Below are positions 1 to 44,412 of a stretch of 64,000 nucleotides of DNA, piece after piece. The translations under genes were made by a program, and so were the position numbers. The stretch comes from Pyrocephalus nanus (Eukaryota > Chordata > Aves > Passeriformes > Tyrannidae), in NCBI GenBank assembly GCA_038380795.1, contig CM076280.1:8605501-8669500 (forward strand), given 5' to 3'. Under the pieces are notes generated by a model that was not told the DNA's origin, did not search any database, and saw nothing but the letters and a program-made list of their open reading frames with translations. Positions within the stretch are counted from its first letter, which is position 1, and each line of letters opens with the position of its first letter.

Positions 1-96
1 ATTGTTGGGGGGAACATTCTCCACACCTCTACTCTACTTGCTTGTCTGCACTAACTACCCCAAAAGGGCTGGAGTCGTAAGGCAGAGTCCACTGCC

Positions 97-1272
97 CTAT
101 TTGTACCTGGAAGAGTAATATTCTTCTTCTAGCTCGTACAGGTCAATGGAGATCTCATCCCTCAGAGCAATCAGCTTCTTGTCACACTCCTCCTGCAGAC
201 TCCGCAGCTGCTGGTTGCGCTGGTTGATGGCTTCGTTCACAGAGGGGAAGTCGTTGAGGATCAGGAACTGCTTCAGGTCGGACACAAGTTTCATCAGGGA
301 CTCACCAGCTCGCACCTCGAGGCAAGGAGAAAAAACCCCAGATCAAAACAGAGCTTTGCTCCAGCCCCGAAAACAAGATCTCCCAAGCTGCTCCTTCAGC
401 AGGATGAAGTGAAAACTCCCACATCACACAGGGATTCTCACAGAAGCCTGAAGCCGCCCAGCCTTCCCCAGCCACCCCAAATACCAGGTTACTCCCCCAG
501 CAGCAGTTTTTGTGGGAGATACAAAGATCCACCAGTGAACTCAACAGCACCTGAAGGATGTGCTGCCCACAGACCCAAACAGCTCAGTGCTACTCACAAT
601 GTTTGCAGCTCTGACGTGCATCTCGTAGTTATCTTGCTCACCCTGGGTTGCTCGAGAGACTTGAGTTTCATCCTCAATCTAAAGGAAAAAAAAAGCACAC
701 ATATCCACCTTTACACATTTAAAATCCAGATAGACGATGACTATAAGGCATCATGTATGTGAGTATATGTGAATGTGTGTGAATTTCATACATAGGTGAA
801 ATGTATGTATGAAAAACATACGTGTATGTGACATTCACATCTATATATGAATTTCACTTCAATTCACATCTGGAACTGCTGGGGCACCTCTGGACTCTAC
901 AGCATCCCTGGAAGTGTCCAAGGCCAGGTTGGACGGGGCTCGGAGCAAACTGGGCTAGTGGAAGGTGTCCCTGCCCATGGCAGGGGGTGGGACTGGATGA
1001 TCTTTAAGGTCCCCTCCAACCCCTTAATAGCCTATGATTCTTTGAGCCTCTGTCCCCTCATGGGCTTTGCTCTCCCCTCACAGCCCCCCCTCCTTCAGTT
1101 AACTCCCCCCCCCTTCAGAACCCGGCCCTCCCAGCCGGAGGGCGCCCACCTTGGCCGTCTTGATGATCTCGGTGAAGTTGTCCATGATGGACTTGACATC
1201 GTCCTTGAGGCGCTTGTTGTAGGACTGCAGCAGGGTCTCCTTGCTCTGGGGCAGCACCCGGGGCTGCGCCAT
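97..1272 (-). CDS. MED22: Mediator complex subunit 22 (MED22/SURF5), short isoform; long isoform would run off the left edge
   Basis: Head-module subunit of Mediator, the nuclear co-activator bridging transcription factors and RNA polymerase II. Coding exons, read from high to low coordinates: 1272-1150 (41 codons), 678-598 (27 codons) and 315-97 (72 codons plus stop), giving 140 aa. The N-terminus reads [20 protein letters not shown] and the last exon carries [14 protein letters not shown], both nearly identical to vertebrate MED22. The protein is mostly helical and charged, consistent with coiled-coil packing in the head module. The last exon ends YYSSRYK and TAG. A good donor (AG|GTACAA) lies at 107/106, inside the final codons, so the longer isoform known in mammals would splice here to exons left of position 1. 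All splice sites are GT-AG and the phases agree. It is divergently paired with RPL7A. Identification is firm; the long isoform is inferred. Confidence 0.95.
753..868. repeat. ATGT/ATAC-rich low-complexity stretch in MED22 intron 1
   Basis: Alternating purine-pyrimidine words TGTATGTG, CATACGTGTATG and GAATTTCATACAT recur in both orientations over about 115 bp, giving imperfect hairpins. It is directly followed by a CR1 fragment. Confidence 0.6.
900..1045 (+). repeat. CR1 LINE 3' fragment
   Basis: CATCCCTGGAAGTGTCCAAG through GATCTTTAAGGTCCCCTCCA and a CCTATGATTCT tail. In MED22 intron 1, antisense to MED22, about 100 bp from MED22 exon 1. Confidence 0.85.
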
Positions 1273-1387
1273 GACAGCCCCCCCTCCCCTCACGGCGCGG
1301 CCCCGCCCTCTTCTCGCGAGAGCTGCCGCGGATCCCGCCGATATCTCCCGGCATGCCCCGCGCCGCTCCTCTCTCCCTCCGCCCAAG
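1273..1387. promoter_or_regulatory. Bidirectional CpG promoter of MED22 and RPL7A
   Basis: Only 115 bp separate the two start codons. The interval is CpG-rich with no TATA box visible. It holds a perfect palindrome TCTCGCGAGA at 1312-1321, the CGCG element of housekeeping promoters reported to be bound by BANP, and a GC-box-like CCCCGCCC at 1301-1308. The pyrimidine run at about 1366-1380 just before the RPL7A start codon is the expected TOP transcription start. A YY1-like ATGGCGGC lies just inside RPL7A intron 1 at 1398-1405. The exact start sites are inferred. Confidence 0.8.
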
Positions 1388-4946
<3,559 letters not shown>

Positions 4947-4977
4947 AGATGTACTGGATTGCTTTGTACATAAAGAC

Positions 4978-4983
4978 AATAAA
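4978..4983 (+). promoter_or_regulatory. RPL7A poly(A) signal AATAAA
   Basis: Canonical hexamer 32 nt past the RPL7A stop codon, giving a 3'UTR of only about 50 nt, typical of ribosomal protein mRNAs. Confidence 0.9.
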
Positions 4984-5277
4984 CCCCAGCTGAGTTTCAG
5001 TGGTCTCTCTTCATGGGGGCAGGGGGTGGCACCGTGGCACTGCTGCACTTCTGTTTGCCTTCCATGAAATGACAGAGCAGTGCTGTGCAGAAGGGGCTGC
5101 ACAGAGCACGTTATTTCACTTGGAACAACTGCCCTTGATTACTAGTCCTGTGTAATCCTCTCCCTTTGAATGCACAGCAACAGCAGCTCAGCTGGACATG
5201 CTGGATCCACAGTAACCTCTAATTCAGGTTCAGTGTAAGATGCACAATGCAAGTCACAAAGCAGAGACCTGTAGGCC

Positions 5278-5283
5278 TTTATT
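5278..5283 (-). promoter_or_regulatory. SURF1 poly(A) signal (AATAAA on the minus strand)
   Basis: TTTATT on the plus strand, about 400 nt downstream of the SURF1 stop. It makes 5260-5678 the probable SURF1 3'UTR and leaves roughly 250 bp between the convergent RPL7A and SURF1 transcripts. No other gene is visible in 4984-5678. Confidence 0.7.
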
Positions 5284-5678
5284 TACTCTGATGCAACGCC
5301 TTTGAGCCATTCCTGACCTCAGGAATGCCTACTCAATGCTAAGAAACTTTGATTCCAAAATCCTTTGGATTTGTCCTGGAAAACACAGCATTGCAGGTGT
5401 TAAAATGTTGTAGCTTACACTCAACCACAACAGAAAAATGTGTCCTTGATTACTGTTTTAAGTTCAGTCAGTGCTTCCAAGCTGCAGCCAAGTCATGCTG
5501 GTGGCAGCTCAGAGTCTGCAGGGGTTGCTTAAAAGTTGATTTGCATCTTGATAGAGGCACATGTTTGCTGAACACTGCCCTGAAACCCTGGGTGTTTCAG
5601 CTACTGAGGACTGACCCAGGCTCTTGTCTTCCACAAAAGTCTGCTCTGACTGCAGCACAAATAGGTTACACGTTGCCC

Positions 5679-9887
<4,209 letters not shown>

Positions 9888-9998
9888 GGCCCCACCGGCC
9901 CCGCTCCTCGCAGCCCAGCCCGGCCCGGGTTATCCGCGGTCTCCCCCGCCGTGCCCGCGGCCCCGGAACGGGAAGCTCTCCCCGCCCGGCCCCTCACG
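9888..9998. promoter_or_regulatory. Bidirectional CpG promoter of SURF1 and SURF2
   Basis: 111 bp between the start codons, very GC-rich, no TATA box. A YY1-like ATGGCGGC begins at the SURF2 start codon itself (9999-10006), where mammalian Surf1/Surf2 promoters are known to use YY1. A weak ETS-like CCGGAACGGGAAG lies at about 9963-9975. The start sites are inferred. Confidence 0.75.
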
Positions 9999-12873
<2,875 letters not shown>

Positions 12874-13207
12874 ATTTTATGATAAATACCTGTCCTAAAG
12901 CCTGTTGTGTAACAATTCCAGTGGGAGCACAAGTGTTTGCCCATTCCAGTTAACTGTCACAGGTGCAGAGGGGAGTACTGGGGTGGAATTAAGTTGTATT
13001 CAAAATGTTTTTAAGCCACCCCCACAGCCAGGCAAGGATTTCTGCTGCAGTCAGGTGCAGAGAGCTCAGCACTCAGAGTTCTTTATAAAGAAAGCTGGTT
13101 TTTTGGTAGGCAGGAAAGCACAGCAGCTTCCTGAGCAGCTCCTCCAGCTCCTCATCCATGGAGCATCACCAGCCACACACGCCAAGTGGATACAAAGATG
13201 CCATCGT

Positions 13208-13213
13208 TTTATT
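13208..13213 (-). promoter_or_regulatory. SURF4 poly(A) signal (AATAAA on the minus strand)
   Basis: TTTATT on the plus strand at the far end of a long SURF4 3'UTR. Cleavage would fall near 13190, about 300 bp from the SURF2 stop codon. Confidence 0.6.
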
Positions 13214-14009
13214 TTGATTGTTTTCGAAAATCAAAACATTTTCAAACACAACTAAGGTACAAAATACAGCATAAAATGAGAATTTATACTTATTTCTTTT
13301 TTTTTTTTCCACATAGAAAGCAAAAATATATTCAGAATGAATTCCAGAACACTTTGCAGAGCCAATTGGTAGCTGACATCCTGCTTTGTCAGAGTTTCTC
13401 AGCCACGGGGAGAGGTCACTGTATTTCTGGGAGATGCACAAGTACAGCAGCTTATGTAGGAAACCAGAATCTTCTGCATCAGGACTCACAGTTAGTAACT
13501 CTGAACATTGTGCTGCCTAGAAGTATCTGATAATGCCCTCCACCTAACTGTGCCCTTTGAGTATTTAAGTATTCCTGCTGCAAGGGACAGTACCAGTTCC
13601 TTGTCTGGGGCCTTTTGTTGGAAAGGGGACTTGGTTTTCACAGAGGAAACTGGTCAGTATTTCAGACTAGTCTGTCATCCAGCTCCTCAGTTAGACAGGA
13701 CACAAGGAAGTTGAGAAAGCCAACTTAAGGGGCTACTTACAGGAGTAGTTTGTGTCATTCCATGTATAAATACTATGAACATCAACAGCAGTTCAGGTAT
13801 CTGGGAATGGCTGCCTTGATGGAGTCCAAAACCGTTACAAGACCTGCAGTGACACCGAGAAAAAGCCTCCTGTGCTGCAGATCTGCACTGAAAAGGACTG
13901 GTTTGTTTAGCTATGAAGAGTCAGGCACAGGGGAACAGCTGAGGTGAAAAATTCTCTTGCAAAGAAAGCTGCCTGTGACCTGATCTTAATGCTGAATTCC
14001 CTTCCCATC

Positions 14010-14075
14010 AATTTGGACGTCAGGGGTTGGACTAGATGATCTGAGGTCCCTTCCAACCCTAACTACTCTGTGATA
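14010..14075 (+). repeat. Short CR1 3' fragment
   Basis: GGGGTTGGACTAGATGATCT, then GGTCCCTTCCAACCCTAAC and a CTGTGATAG end, the last 60-odd bases of a CR1 element, antisense within the SURF4 3'UTR. Confidence 0.75.
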
Positions 14076-15847
14076 GCAATTGGCTTCCTCCAGCAGCAGC
14101 AGCACATCTTGCCCTTACATTGGCTATTTTCCCCTTAAGATGATGAAATCCCTGGTTTAACATTCAACAGTGCTCTTCTATTTTTCATTAGTTCTTTCAG
14201 CCTCATTTTCTCTCCTAAAAAGCAACCGTTAAGCTGAACCGTCCAGCTGAGTGTCCCTACCAGGAGACTCCAGGAAACACTGGAGATGTTCAGCTGAATT
14301 CCTCCTTGAACAACAAACAGTTGAGCATCTTCCTCAAGGGAGACAACAGTGCAAGGTACTCAGTGTAATGGTAGGAAGTTGGTAGGGCTCGTGCTGTCTA
14401 GAATCCTTCCCCAGTCTAGTGAAGGGGCTCACCAAGCTGACTAGCAGAGGACAAAATGCCTCCTTGGAGCAGCACTAAAGCATGTTCATGGCACAGAGGT
14501 TGTGGCACTGAGAGGCCAGACAGGGCCTTCATCTCTGAGGAGTTCCTCCCTCTGAAGGTCCATCCCTGGCTGCTTATCCACTGCCCAGGCTTTGCACTTG
14601 GATTCCTTGGCTATAACCGTTTGCAGACAGAGCTGGGAACGGGGGCTATGGCAGCACAAGGGCTACTTCCAAATTTCCTCCCTGCACAGCCCAGGGGTGG
14701 CTGAGATGGCAGAGAGAAGGAGCTGTCAAGAGCTCAGCACCCCAGCCCTTCAGACAGCTGGGACTTTACAGCCAAGAGACTGACAGAAATGAATCTAAGA
14801 AGCAAAGACTACGGATTAGAAGATTGACTGCTCTCGTCTGGCATGTACTGAGTGCAGGGAAGAGGGGAGTTTCTGTAATTCTGAAGACATTTTCACCAAT
14901 AACCTGCAGTTCAGATACGAATTTGGGGCATATATGGATGGGAGATGGTTGATAGCAGAAAGGAGCCTTCATTATGGAACCTGCAGCACAAGTTGGCTCC
15001 CTGCTTGGGAATTCAGGAGGGGCAACTTTGGGCAAAGAACGCTGAATAAAAAGTTCTTTTGGCACAGAATTTTCACAGAATCTAACATTCTGTCTCTTCA
15101 GGATTATCTCCCCCACCTCCTTCCTGAAATCTGATCACCAATACAGGATCCATGATTAACAAGACAGGATTCTCCCTTGTTCCCCTCAGGGGCAGAATTG
15201 GGACATGTTAGAAAACCTTCTCCCTTCTCTTACCTAGAAAGGGCTACAACTACTTTCACTGTTTTCTTTTTGCCTTCTCTTTGGGGGCAGAAAACACCTA
15301 CCTCTGTTGAAAAACAAAAGGGAATTACAGGCCTCTGAGCAGCAAAACAAGAGTGTTTTTTTCTTTTTGTTTTCTGATGCTGCTTTCCACCTTGGTAAGC
15401 AATGCTATAACCAGCAATGGAACTCCTTATGCACAAAACAGTGTGATGAGGGCGAGAAAGGGGATCCACTTTTTTAGTTATAGCTAGAACCCAACAGCAC
15501 ACTGAATGGTACAGCTGTATCTGCTCACAGCTCTTCAAATTTTAAGACACTGCTGACACTCAAGACAGCAACCGTTCTACTGCAACTCACTGAAGCATCA
15601 GCAAAATGCAGGTTCCTTAGGTTAGTTCCAAATCTAGGAAGTTAGAATAAGCCTAGGCAACATTCCTTGGAGAAACAGGGTTTTTATCTATTACATTACT
15701 GGTGCCACAGTAAATCAAATTCAAAACATCTGTGCCTTTAACAGGAAGGGGGCATGTACGTGTAAAATGCTGGCAGTTTTTGTTGAATCCATAGAGAATC
15801 AGTTCTGGACTTAATACATTATGTCCCAAGAAGTGTTGCTATTCCTG

Positions 15848-26592
<10,745 letters not shown>

Positions 26593-26874
26593 GGCGGGGC
26601 CGGGCGGGCGTGGGCGCGGGCGGGGCGGGGGCGGCGGGGCCGGGCCGGGCCGCGCTCGGTGCCGCTGCAGCCGCTGCCACGTCGGACGGGCCGGGCCTCG
26701 CAGGCGCCGCCGCGCCGGCGCGCGGGGGGCGGGGCCTCCGCGGGGGGACACGCCCCCCTAGACACGCCCCCAGCGGAGCGAGCCCTTAAAGGGGCCGGTG
26801 CGGGAGTGATGGGGGTTCGGGGCTCTCTTACGGGCGGTGGCGCCTGAGGGGAAGGTTGGGTTGTGTTCCCGGCC
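26593..26874. promoter_or_regulatory. Bidirectional CpG-island promoter of SURF4 and STKLD1
   Basis: 282 bp between the start codons, extremely GC-rich. It has an Sp1-type GGGGCGGGGC at 26726-26735 and CACGCCCCC twice at about 26750 and 26764. No TATA box. The start sites are inferred. Confidence 0.7.
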
Positions 26875-38597
<11,723 letters not shown>

Positions 38598-38813
38598 AAC
38601 TTTCTGTGTAAAAACAGGACTTGTACACATCTGGATATAAAAGCTTGGATCCTCCAGAAATGTTGTAAAGGATTTTTTTTCTCACCAGAAAGATGAATAT
38701 TGGCCTATTATATATATCTCATATATTATATACAACAGGTATATATTGTTGGTTTAGGTACCACAACTTTGTGACTAACAGCAATAATTTAGAATTCACC
38801 TTAACATATCTGA

Positions 38814-38819
38814 AATAAA
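38814..38819 (+). promoter_or_regulatory. STKLD1 poly(A) signal AATAAA
   Basis: About 215 nt past the stop codon. It follows an AT-rich 3'UTR with a (TA)n-like stretch at 38706-38745. Confidence 0.75.
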
Positions 38820-38904
38820 GATGTTAAGTCTCAGGAGTTTTGGCAAAGCAGTGGCAGTTTCTTCCTTCACCTACCATAATTTAAGTGGTTTTTTTGTTGG
38901 TTAT

Positions 38905-38910
38905 TTTATT
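38905..38910 (-). promoter_or_regulatory. REXO4 poly(A) signal (AATAAA on the minus strand)
   Basis: TTTATT on the plus strand, about 300 nt past the REXO4 stop. Cleavage near 38885 would leave only about 50 bp to the convergent STKLD1 3' end. Confidence 0.6.
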
Positions 38911-39211
38911 TTTAACTTATTCAGTGTGATTTTCCTTTGCAGAAGTTTAACTGATGAAGTTCTTCACAAATGCAGGCATTTGTTACAAATGTTGTTTGAA
39001 TGCAGGAGTTGGTAGTAGGCATAAGAACCACCCACAAGGGATAGCAGCCAGGATTCTTGGATGGCAGAATTCCCACACCAGGTTAGGAAGTGTTGTCTTT
39101 GCATTGATTTTAGGAAGCAGCTGCTGGCAGTTCTGAGTTCTCTCTAAATTTGTCCTGGAATGTGATACGAAACCAGCAAGTGCTGCAGATAAAAACACAG
39201 GGTAGGACCTT

Positions 39212-42200
39212 TCAAGTTTTACAGTTTTTGTTGTTAGCTTTGTTCTTAACAGCAGCTTCCCATTGCTTTTTCTCCAAGGTGTACAGTCTCATAGCTGCTT
39301 GTGCATCCTGGATCTGAAAGAGAACAGAACAAACAGGAGCCAAATGAAACACAGCTGCTTTAAGAAAATTATTGTTAATAATCATGGAAGCAGAGAGTGG
39401 TTTGGGTTGGAAGGACCTTGAAGCTCCTCTTGTTCCACCCCCTGTTGTGGGAAGGGACAACTTCCACTATCCCAGGTTCCTCCAAGCCTTGTCCAGCCTG
39501 GCCTTGAACACTTCCAGGGATGTGTGGTAATAAGCAGCTAAATCTTCCATATAATTTCAATTAATATTTATCTGCTTTTAGATTTAGGCTCTGTGACTGT
39601 TCAGAATGTGTGGCCCACCACAAGGCTCTGTACTTCTTTCTGACTGTCAATTAGAAAGTCATAATGAGAAAACTCTCTTGATAAATTATCTTAGAAATAC
39701 CCTCCCAATCTGCCCTGCTCTCCCAATTAATTCCTCTCTTCTATTCTCCTGTTCACTGAAAGAAAGGAACCAAGTGCTGAGGTTCAGGTAGAGCCTCTCA
39801 CACTATTTATCCATCCCCTCACAGTACAAGGGTGCAGGATGCTGCTTTTAAGGTAAGCAGTTGATATTGGTCATTACTTCTTTTCTCTGGAGATTTTAAA
39901 ATAACAAGGATTAATATTCATAATCAAAATACAGGTGATCTGTGCAAAAGCTGTTTATGAAAATAAGGAAACTTAACAGTAAGCGAGCTTAGATGACAAT
40001 CCCACTGCTGCTGGTCTTCAAGCAGAGCTTGCTGATTTTTGGCTGGAATGATGGCAGAGCATTCTGGATTGAACCCAGATCCCAGAGCTAATGTGTGATA
40101 CCCAAAAATGTGTGCTCTGATGAGGTACCTACCGAGCAGTGCTCTGATGTCTGCACCTTAACATTGAGCAGGGTCTCACAGAGCAGCTTCAGTGATGGCC
40201 TTGAACTCTAGAAATGGAAAAGATCACAGTCATGCTGCCTCTCACCACTTGAAATATAGACATGTGTATATATATATGTATATAAATATTATTTCAAGTG
40301 TATTCCTCAAAGAATAGCACATCTTGGCTTATTGCTGAAATACCAAAAATAATTAATGAAACATGAGATTTATGCATGCACTGCTGAGAGGATTCTTTGT
40401 GTACTACCGTGATCCCAAGATTTATGTTTGGGGTGCTTAGTTATGGAAAAAAACACCCCTGAATATCTAGTTACAGAACTTTAAATATCTCCCAATAATC
40501 TGAACCTTTACTCCTCCATTCTAAGCAGAACCTTGAAGCCATCTATATCTTTATATCCCTATGGAAATGATTCCATTAAGAAGATTGCATCAGCTTTGCT
40601 CCAAGTAGAACTCTACCATCTTATTTTGCTGCCCAGAAAAGTGCTAAAAATGGGAAATTTTGTGCACAGGTGTTACTGAGAATGTGAGTACTGAACTAAG
40701 TAACTTATGGAGGTATTTCAGACACCAAGTAAGCATTGGACTAGACTGGTATTTAAAGTGCCAAAAATCAGGCATCCCTGTTCCAGGCAGGAAAGAAGGA
40801 ACAGGGTCAGGTGGATGCACAGGAGTGAGCCAGCAGCTCCAGAGTCAGTTAACTGAGGTGCACTTTCCCATCAGTCTCTTACCTTGACTCTCTGTTTGAA
40901 AGGTTTATATCTCTGTGTGTCCCTTATCTTCTTCTGAGGGTGATCAAGAAACAGGACCTAGAAGAAATCACATTTCCAGTCCAAAACGTGCTGTGGCATG
41001 AAACTTCTTACAGCTGGATGTCCAGCTGCCTGCTGTTCCCATCTCAGAGATACTTCAAAACCATGAAAGGACAAGACCAAGATGATGCAGACACTGGCTG
41101 GATTCAGGATTCACAGTTCTACTTGGTGTGAGAAACAGAGATGAAGCTGGAGGTGCCTGCAGAGACCACCTGCAGTGCTGGCACAGCATGACATCAGGTA
41201 CCTGTCTCAGGTAACTCTGACCACACTGCTGGGCTTTGGGGACTAAGCAAAGCATGCACAGAGCTTTTCCCTCATTCTGTGTCCTTCCTGGCTCTTTACC
41301 AGCACCAGAGTTTGGAAGCTGAAGAACTTCAGTGGGCAAGTGATTGGGGCTGTAATTGGTGCTTTATCACTGAGAGAACAGCGATAGAGCTGCAGTTTGC
41401 AGGAGTTCAGGTGTGTCAGAAGTTTAATCAATCTCAAATGGGCAGCCACGTACCTTCAGGTCATTCTTTAAAGCATGTCCGACCAAAATCCTCCCCTTCA
41501 GGATGTCAGCAACCTCCTTCTGAACAGTTTTAAAGTCTTCACCTAAAAATGCCACACAAGGAAATGCTTTACTACAATTAAAACACTGCATCTTTTCTGT
41601 GAAAGCAGTTGTGTCCCTGGAACTGTAGTTATGCAAATTGTACAGTCCACTAAATCCTCTGCTCATTAGAGAATTCCATAAAGAGCAGAGCATGAAAAGG
41701 AGATAATTTTTCTTATTCCCATTCCATAATCCACCAGTTAATTTCTGCAAGGGCAAGAGTGATAACTCTATAAAAAGTGCTTCTCCCCACCATTTTTCTT
41801 AGCATTAACGTAAATCTTAGCATTTCATTTTCCCAAAACAGGACTAAAACTGTTCCAAGCTCAGCCAGTCAGTCTTCAAATCTTCCCCCCTTGAAGAACA
41901 TTCTGGGGGAACACCCCCTCCTACCTGCATTTATGTTCTCAGGGCGTATGCCACTGACAGCTGTCCTGTAGTCTGTCACCTTTTCTGTGGGCTTGACATA
42001 CTTGTCATAAATGCACTTCCCAAACTGGTTCACGATGGACACCCGAGCCACGATGCTCTCCTCCCCCTTGGGGCCCACCCCCACCATCTCACAGTCCATG
42101 GCCACAGCTCTTGTCAGCCTGCAAGACAAAGGACAGCTCGGTGACACCTCTGGGTGCAGCTCACGAGGTTCATGTGTTGCTTCCAACAGGGAAAAAGGTC

Positions 42201-43927
42201 AGTCAGCAGAGGCAGGGAGATGTCAGCCCACACTGTCAAGATGCAGATCCGTTATTAGCAGCTCATCTCAATGCCTCTGCTGCCATCCTTCCCCCTGGAA
42301 TGTCACTCACCCATCAGAAGCGTTTTCCTTGACCAGCACCTGCTCCACAGACTCTTTGGATGGGCCTGCTTCAAGTCCCAGGTTTCTTCTGGCAATTTTT
42401 GCTGCTTCAGGTCCTATTGCTGCCTCAATGTCTTTGGGGTCAACGTCATCAAACCAGATGTCAGCCCTGGCAAGAGCAGATTTAATTACATTTATGGCCT
42501 TATAGCAGTCTGGTGTCTGTCTGGTGTACAACAGGCCAGTTTATTTCTTAAATTGAGAAATAAACCCTGAAAATTAGGTCTAGTGCTGTCACTTCTGCAG
42601 GTTTTTTGCTATATCTGAGGAGTAGGGGCAACATGGGCCTTATTTCTTCAAAAATTTAGAAGAATGCAGCTGTTTTGAATGTACCTCCCTGTGCTCCTTA
42701 CTGAAGCATCCCAAAATGAATATTCCCATCCAGGGGTGATGCCTGAAGTACTCACTCCTTGGGCTGCTGCTCCACATGTTCCTCAGCTTTCCTCCTCTTA
42801 TGTTTTAAATCATCCTTCTCCGTCACAACATTGCCATTTTTCCTTTTGTCTTTGCAGCCTTTTCCAGTGCTTTTGGTGCCATTTAAATTCTTGCTTGCTG
42901 CAACCCCCTTGGGTTTTGGCTTAGCCAAGGGAGGACTCTCCTTAGCAGAACCACTGTCTGTTTTCTTTCTGGGTTTGGCCTTTCCCACATTCCCGTTGAG
43001 AGCTGGGACTTCTGGGCTTTTGGCTGCTTGGACTGGCTGCTTCTTTTTGGTGTCAGTTTGACTCGTAGAGAGGGACTTGTTGGAGCCATTTGTCTTTTGT
43101 TTCAGTTGCTAAAATGATAAAAAGGAAGAAAAGGATAAAGGAAAAGAGCCTGGAAAAGAGAAGCTTTGGGGTGACCTAATTCCAGTATCTGAAAGGAGCC
43201 TTCAAGAAAGATGGGGAGAGACTATTTACAAGGGCCTGAAGTGACGGGAAAAGGGGCAATGGCTTCAAACTGGTAGGGTTGGATGAACAGGAAGAAATTC
43301 TTCCCTGTGAGGATGGTGAGGCCCTGGCACAGGTTGCCCAGAGAAGCTGTGGCTGCCCCATCTCTGGAAGTGTCCAAGGCCAGATTGGATGGGGCTTGGA
43401 GCAACCTGGGCCAGTGAAAGGTGTCCCTGCCCATGGCAGGGGGTGGGTTGAGATGGTCTTTTAAGTTCCCTTCCAACCCAAACCATTCCGTGATTCTGTG
43501 ATTATCTCCCTCTCCAGAGAACTCCTGCACTTCCCAGATTGCTTTAGGGGAATTACCTACAACGAGGCGTCCCAAATATCGGCGAACAACCCTTTATTTA
43601 CCGACACAGAGATGAGGATTATTGCCAATTACCCCGCGGGGCTGCGCTCGGGGACTGCCTGCATGGCCCCGGCGGTTCTCCCTCCCAATCCCCGGGGACG
43701 ACTCCGGCTCTTCTCCGCGCATCCCCCGTTCCCCTCACCTCCTGCAGCGCCTTCCAGTTGGACGAGAACTCCTGGGGGTCTCGGGGTGGCCGCGCCGCCA
43801 CCATGCCAGGGCTTTTCGGCGCGGCTTCCCTGCCGCCCTTCTTCCTCCTCCTCCTCCTCTTGCCCTTCCCGCGGGCCGCAGCGCTCGGCTCCGGCGCCTG
43901 GGGCTCCGCGGGGCTCGGCTTCGCCAT
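39212..43927 (-). CDS. REXO4: REXO4, DEDDh-family RNA 3'-5' exonuclease
   Basis: Nucleolar exonuclease (Rex4 family; the yeast orthologue acts in pre-rRNA processing). Eight coding exons, high to low: 43927-43739, 43108-42756, 42466-42311, 42118-41925, 41542-41454, 40957-40883, 40207-40133 and 39313-39212, totalling 410 aa (human 422). The N-terminal third is basic and disordered, including a poly-Arg/Lys run (residues 23-30), and ends [10 protein letters not shown]. Exon 2 is Lys-rich and poorly conserved. The DEDDh domain has motif [15 protein letters not shown] (D241, E243), motif [11 protein letters not shown] (D325) and motif [18 protein letters not shown] (H375, D380), so all catalytic residues are present. 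Divergent with ADAMTS13, convergent with STKLD1. CR1 fragments sit in introns 1 and 7. Confidence 0.95.
39382..39525 (-). repeat. CR1 LINE 3' fragment
   Basis: TCATGGAAGCAGAGAGTGGT then TTTGGGTTGGAAGGACCTTG, the reverse complement of the CR1 end, in REXO4's last intron. Confidence 0.87.
43143..43503 (+). repeat. CR1 LINE 3' fragment, longest copy in the window
   Basis: About 360 bp from GGGGTGACCTAATTCCAGTA to CCATTCCGTGATTCTGTGAT, an intact CR1 3' end, antisense in REXO4 intron 1. Confidence 0.92.
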
Positions 43928-44412
43928 GCGGGGGGCAGAGGGGCGGGATCAGGACTTGGGATCGGGATGGGGATCGTGGGGCAGCGGGTCCCAACCGGGC
44001 CGCGCCTCCCACTGGGGGACCGGCACAGCGCCGCACCGCCCCGGCGGGGAACGCCGCCCCGCGCTTGGGTTCCGGGGGCGAGGAGTGCCGTGGGGGGTGG
44101 GGGCTGTGGAGAGACACCCCCTCCACCGCCCTATGGGTGTATCCACGGGGACACGGAGCCCCCGAGCCGCCCCTGGGCTGGCGGGGCTGGCGTGCACCCT
44201 CGGGAAGCAGCGGGCATTGCGCAAGGGCGGGCGGGCTCCAGCAGCCGCGGCGGCCCCGGCCCCCCGCGCCCCCGCCGCGCTGGGGCCCCGCTCCAGCGCT
44301 GTTTGTTTGCTCCAAGCCCTGTTTGCTCTCCCCTTCCGCTCCACGTGATGCTCCGGGCCAAAAATCGCCCTCCCCGTCCCCGGGCCGACGCGGACAGCGT
44401 GGCCGCTCCAGG
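43928..44412. promoter_or_regulatory. Bidirectional CpG-island promoter of REXO4 and ADAMTS13
   Basis: 485 bp between start codons, strongly CpG-rich, no TATA box. On the ADAMTS13 side at 44300-44312 lies TGTTTGTTTGCTC, a forkhead-type motif, with a second TGTTTGC at about 44330. That would fit hepatic expression of ADAMTS13. Function is inferred from motif shape only. Confidence 0.6.

Larger units (their letters stand above)
13190..15847 (-). other. Probable SURF4 3'UTR (about 2.6 kb)
   Basis: No coding exon, RNA gene or strong repeat is seen apart from a short CR1 piece at 14010-14075. No earlier minus-strand AATAAA is visible, so the whole interval is read as SURF4 3'UTR. That is long compared with the compact genes beside it. 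Inference from signal positions only. Confidence 0.5.
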
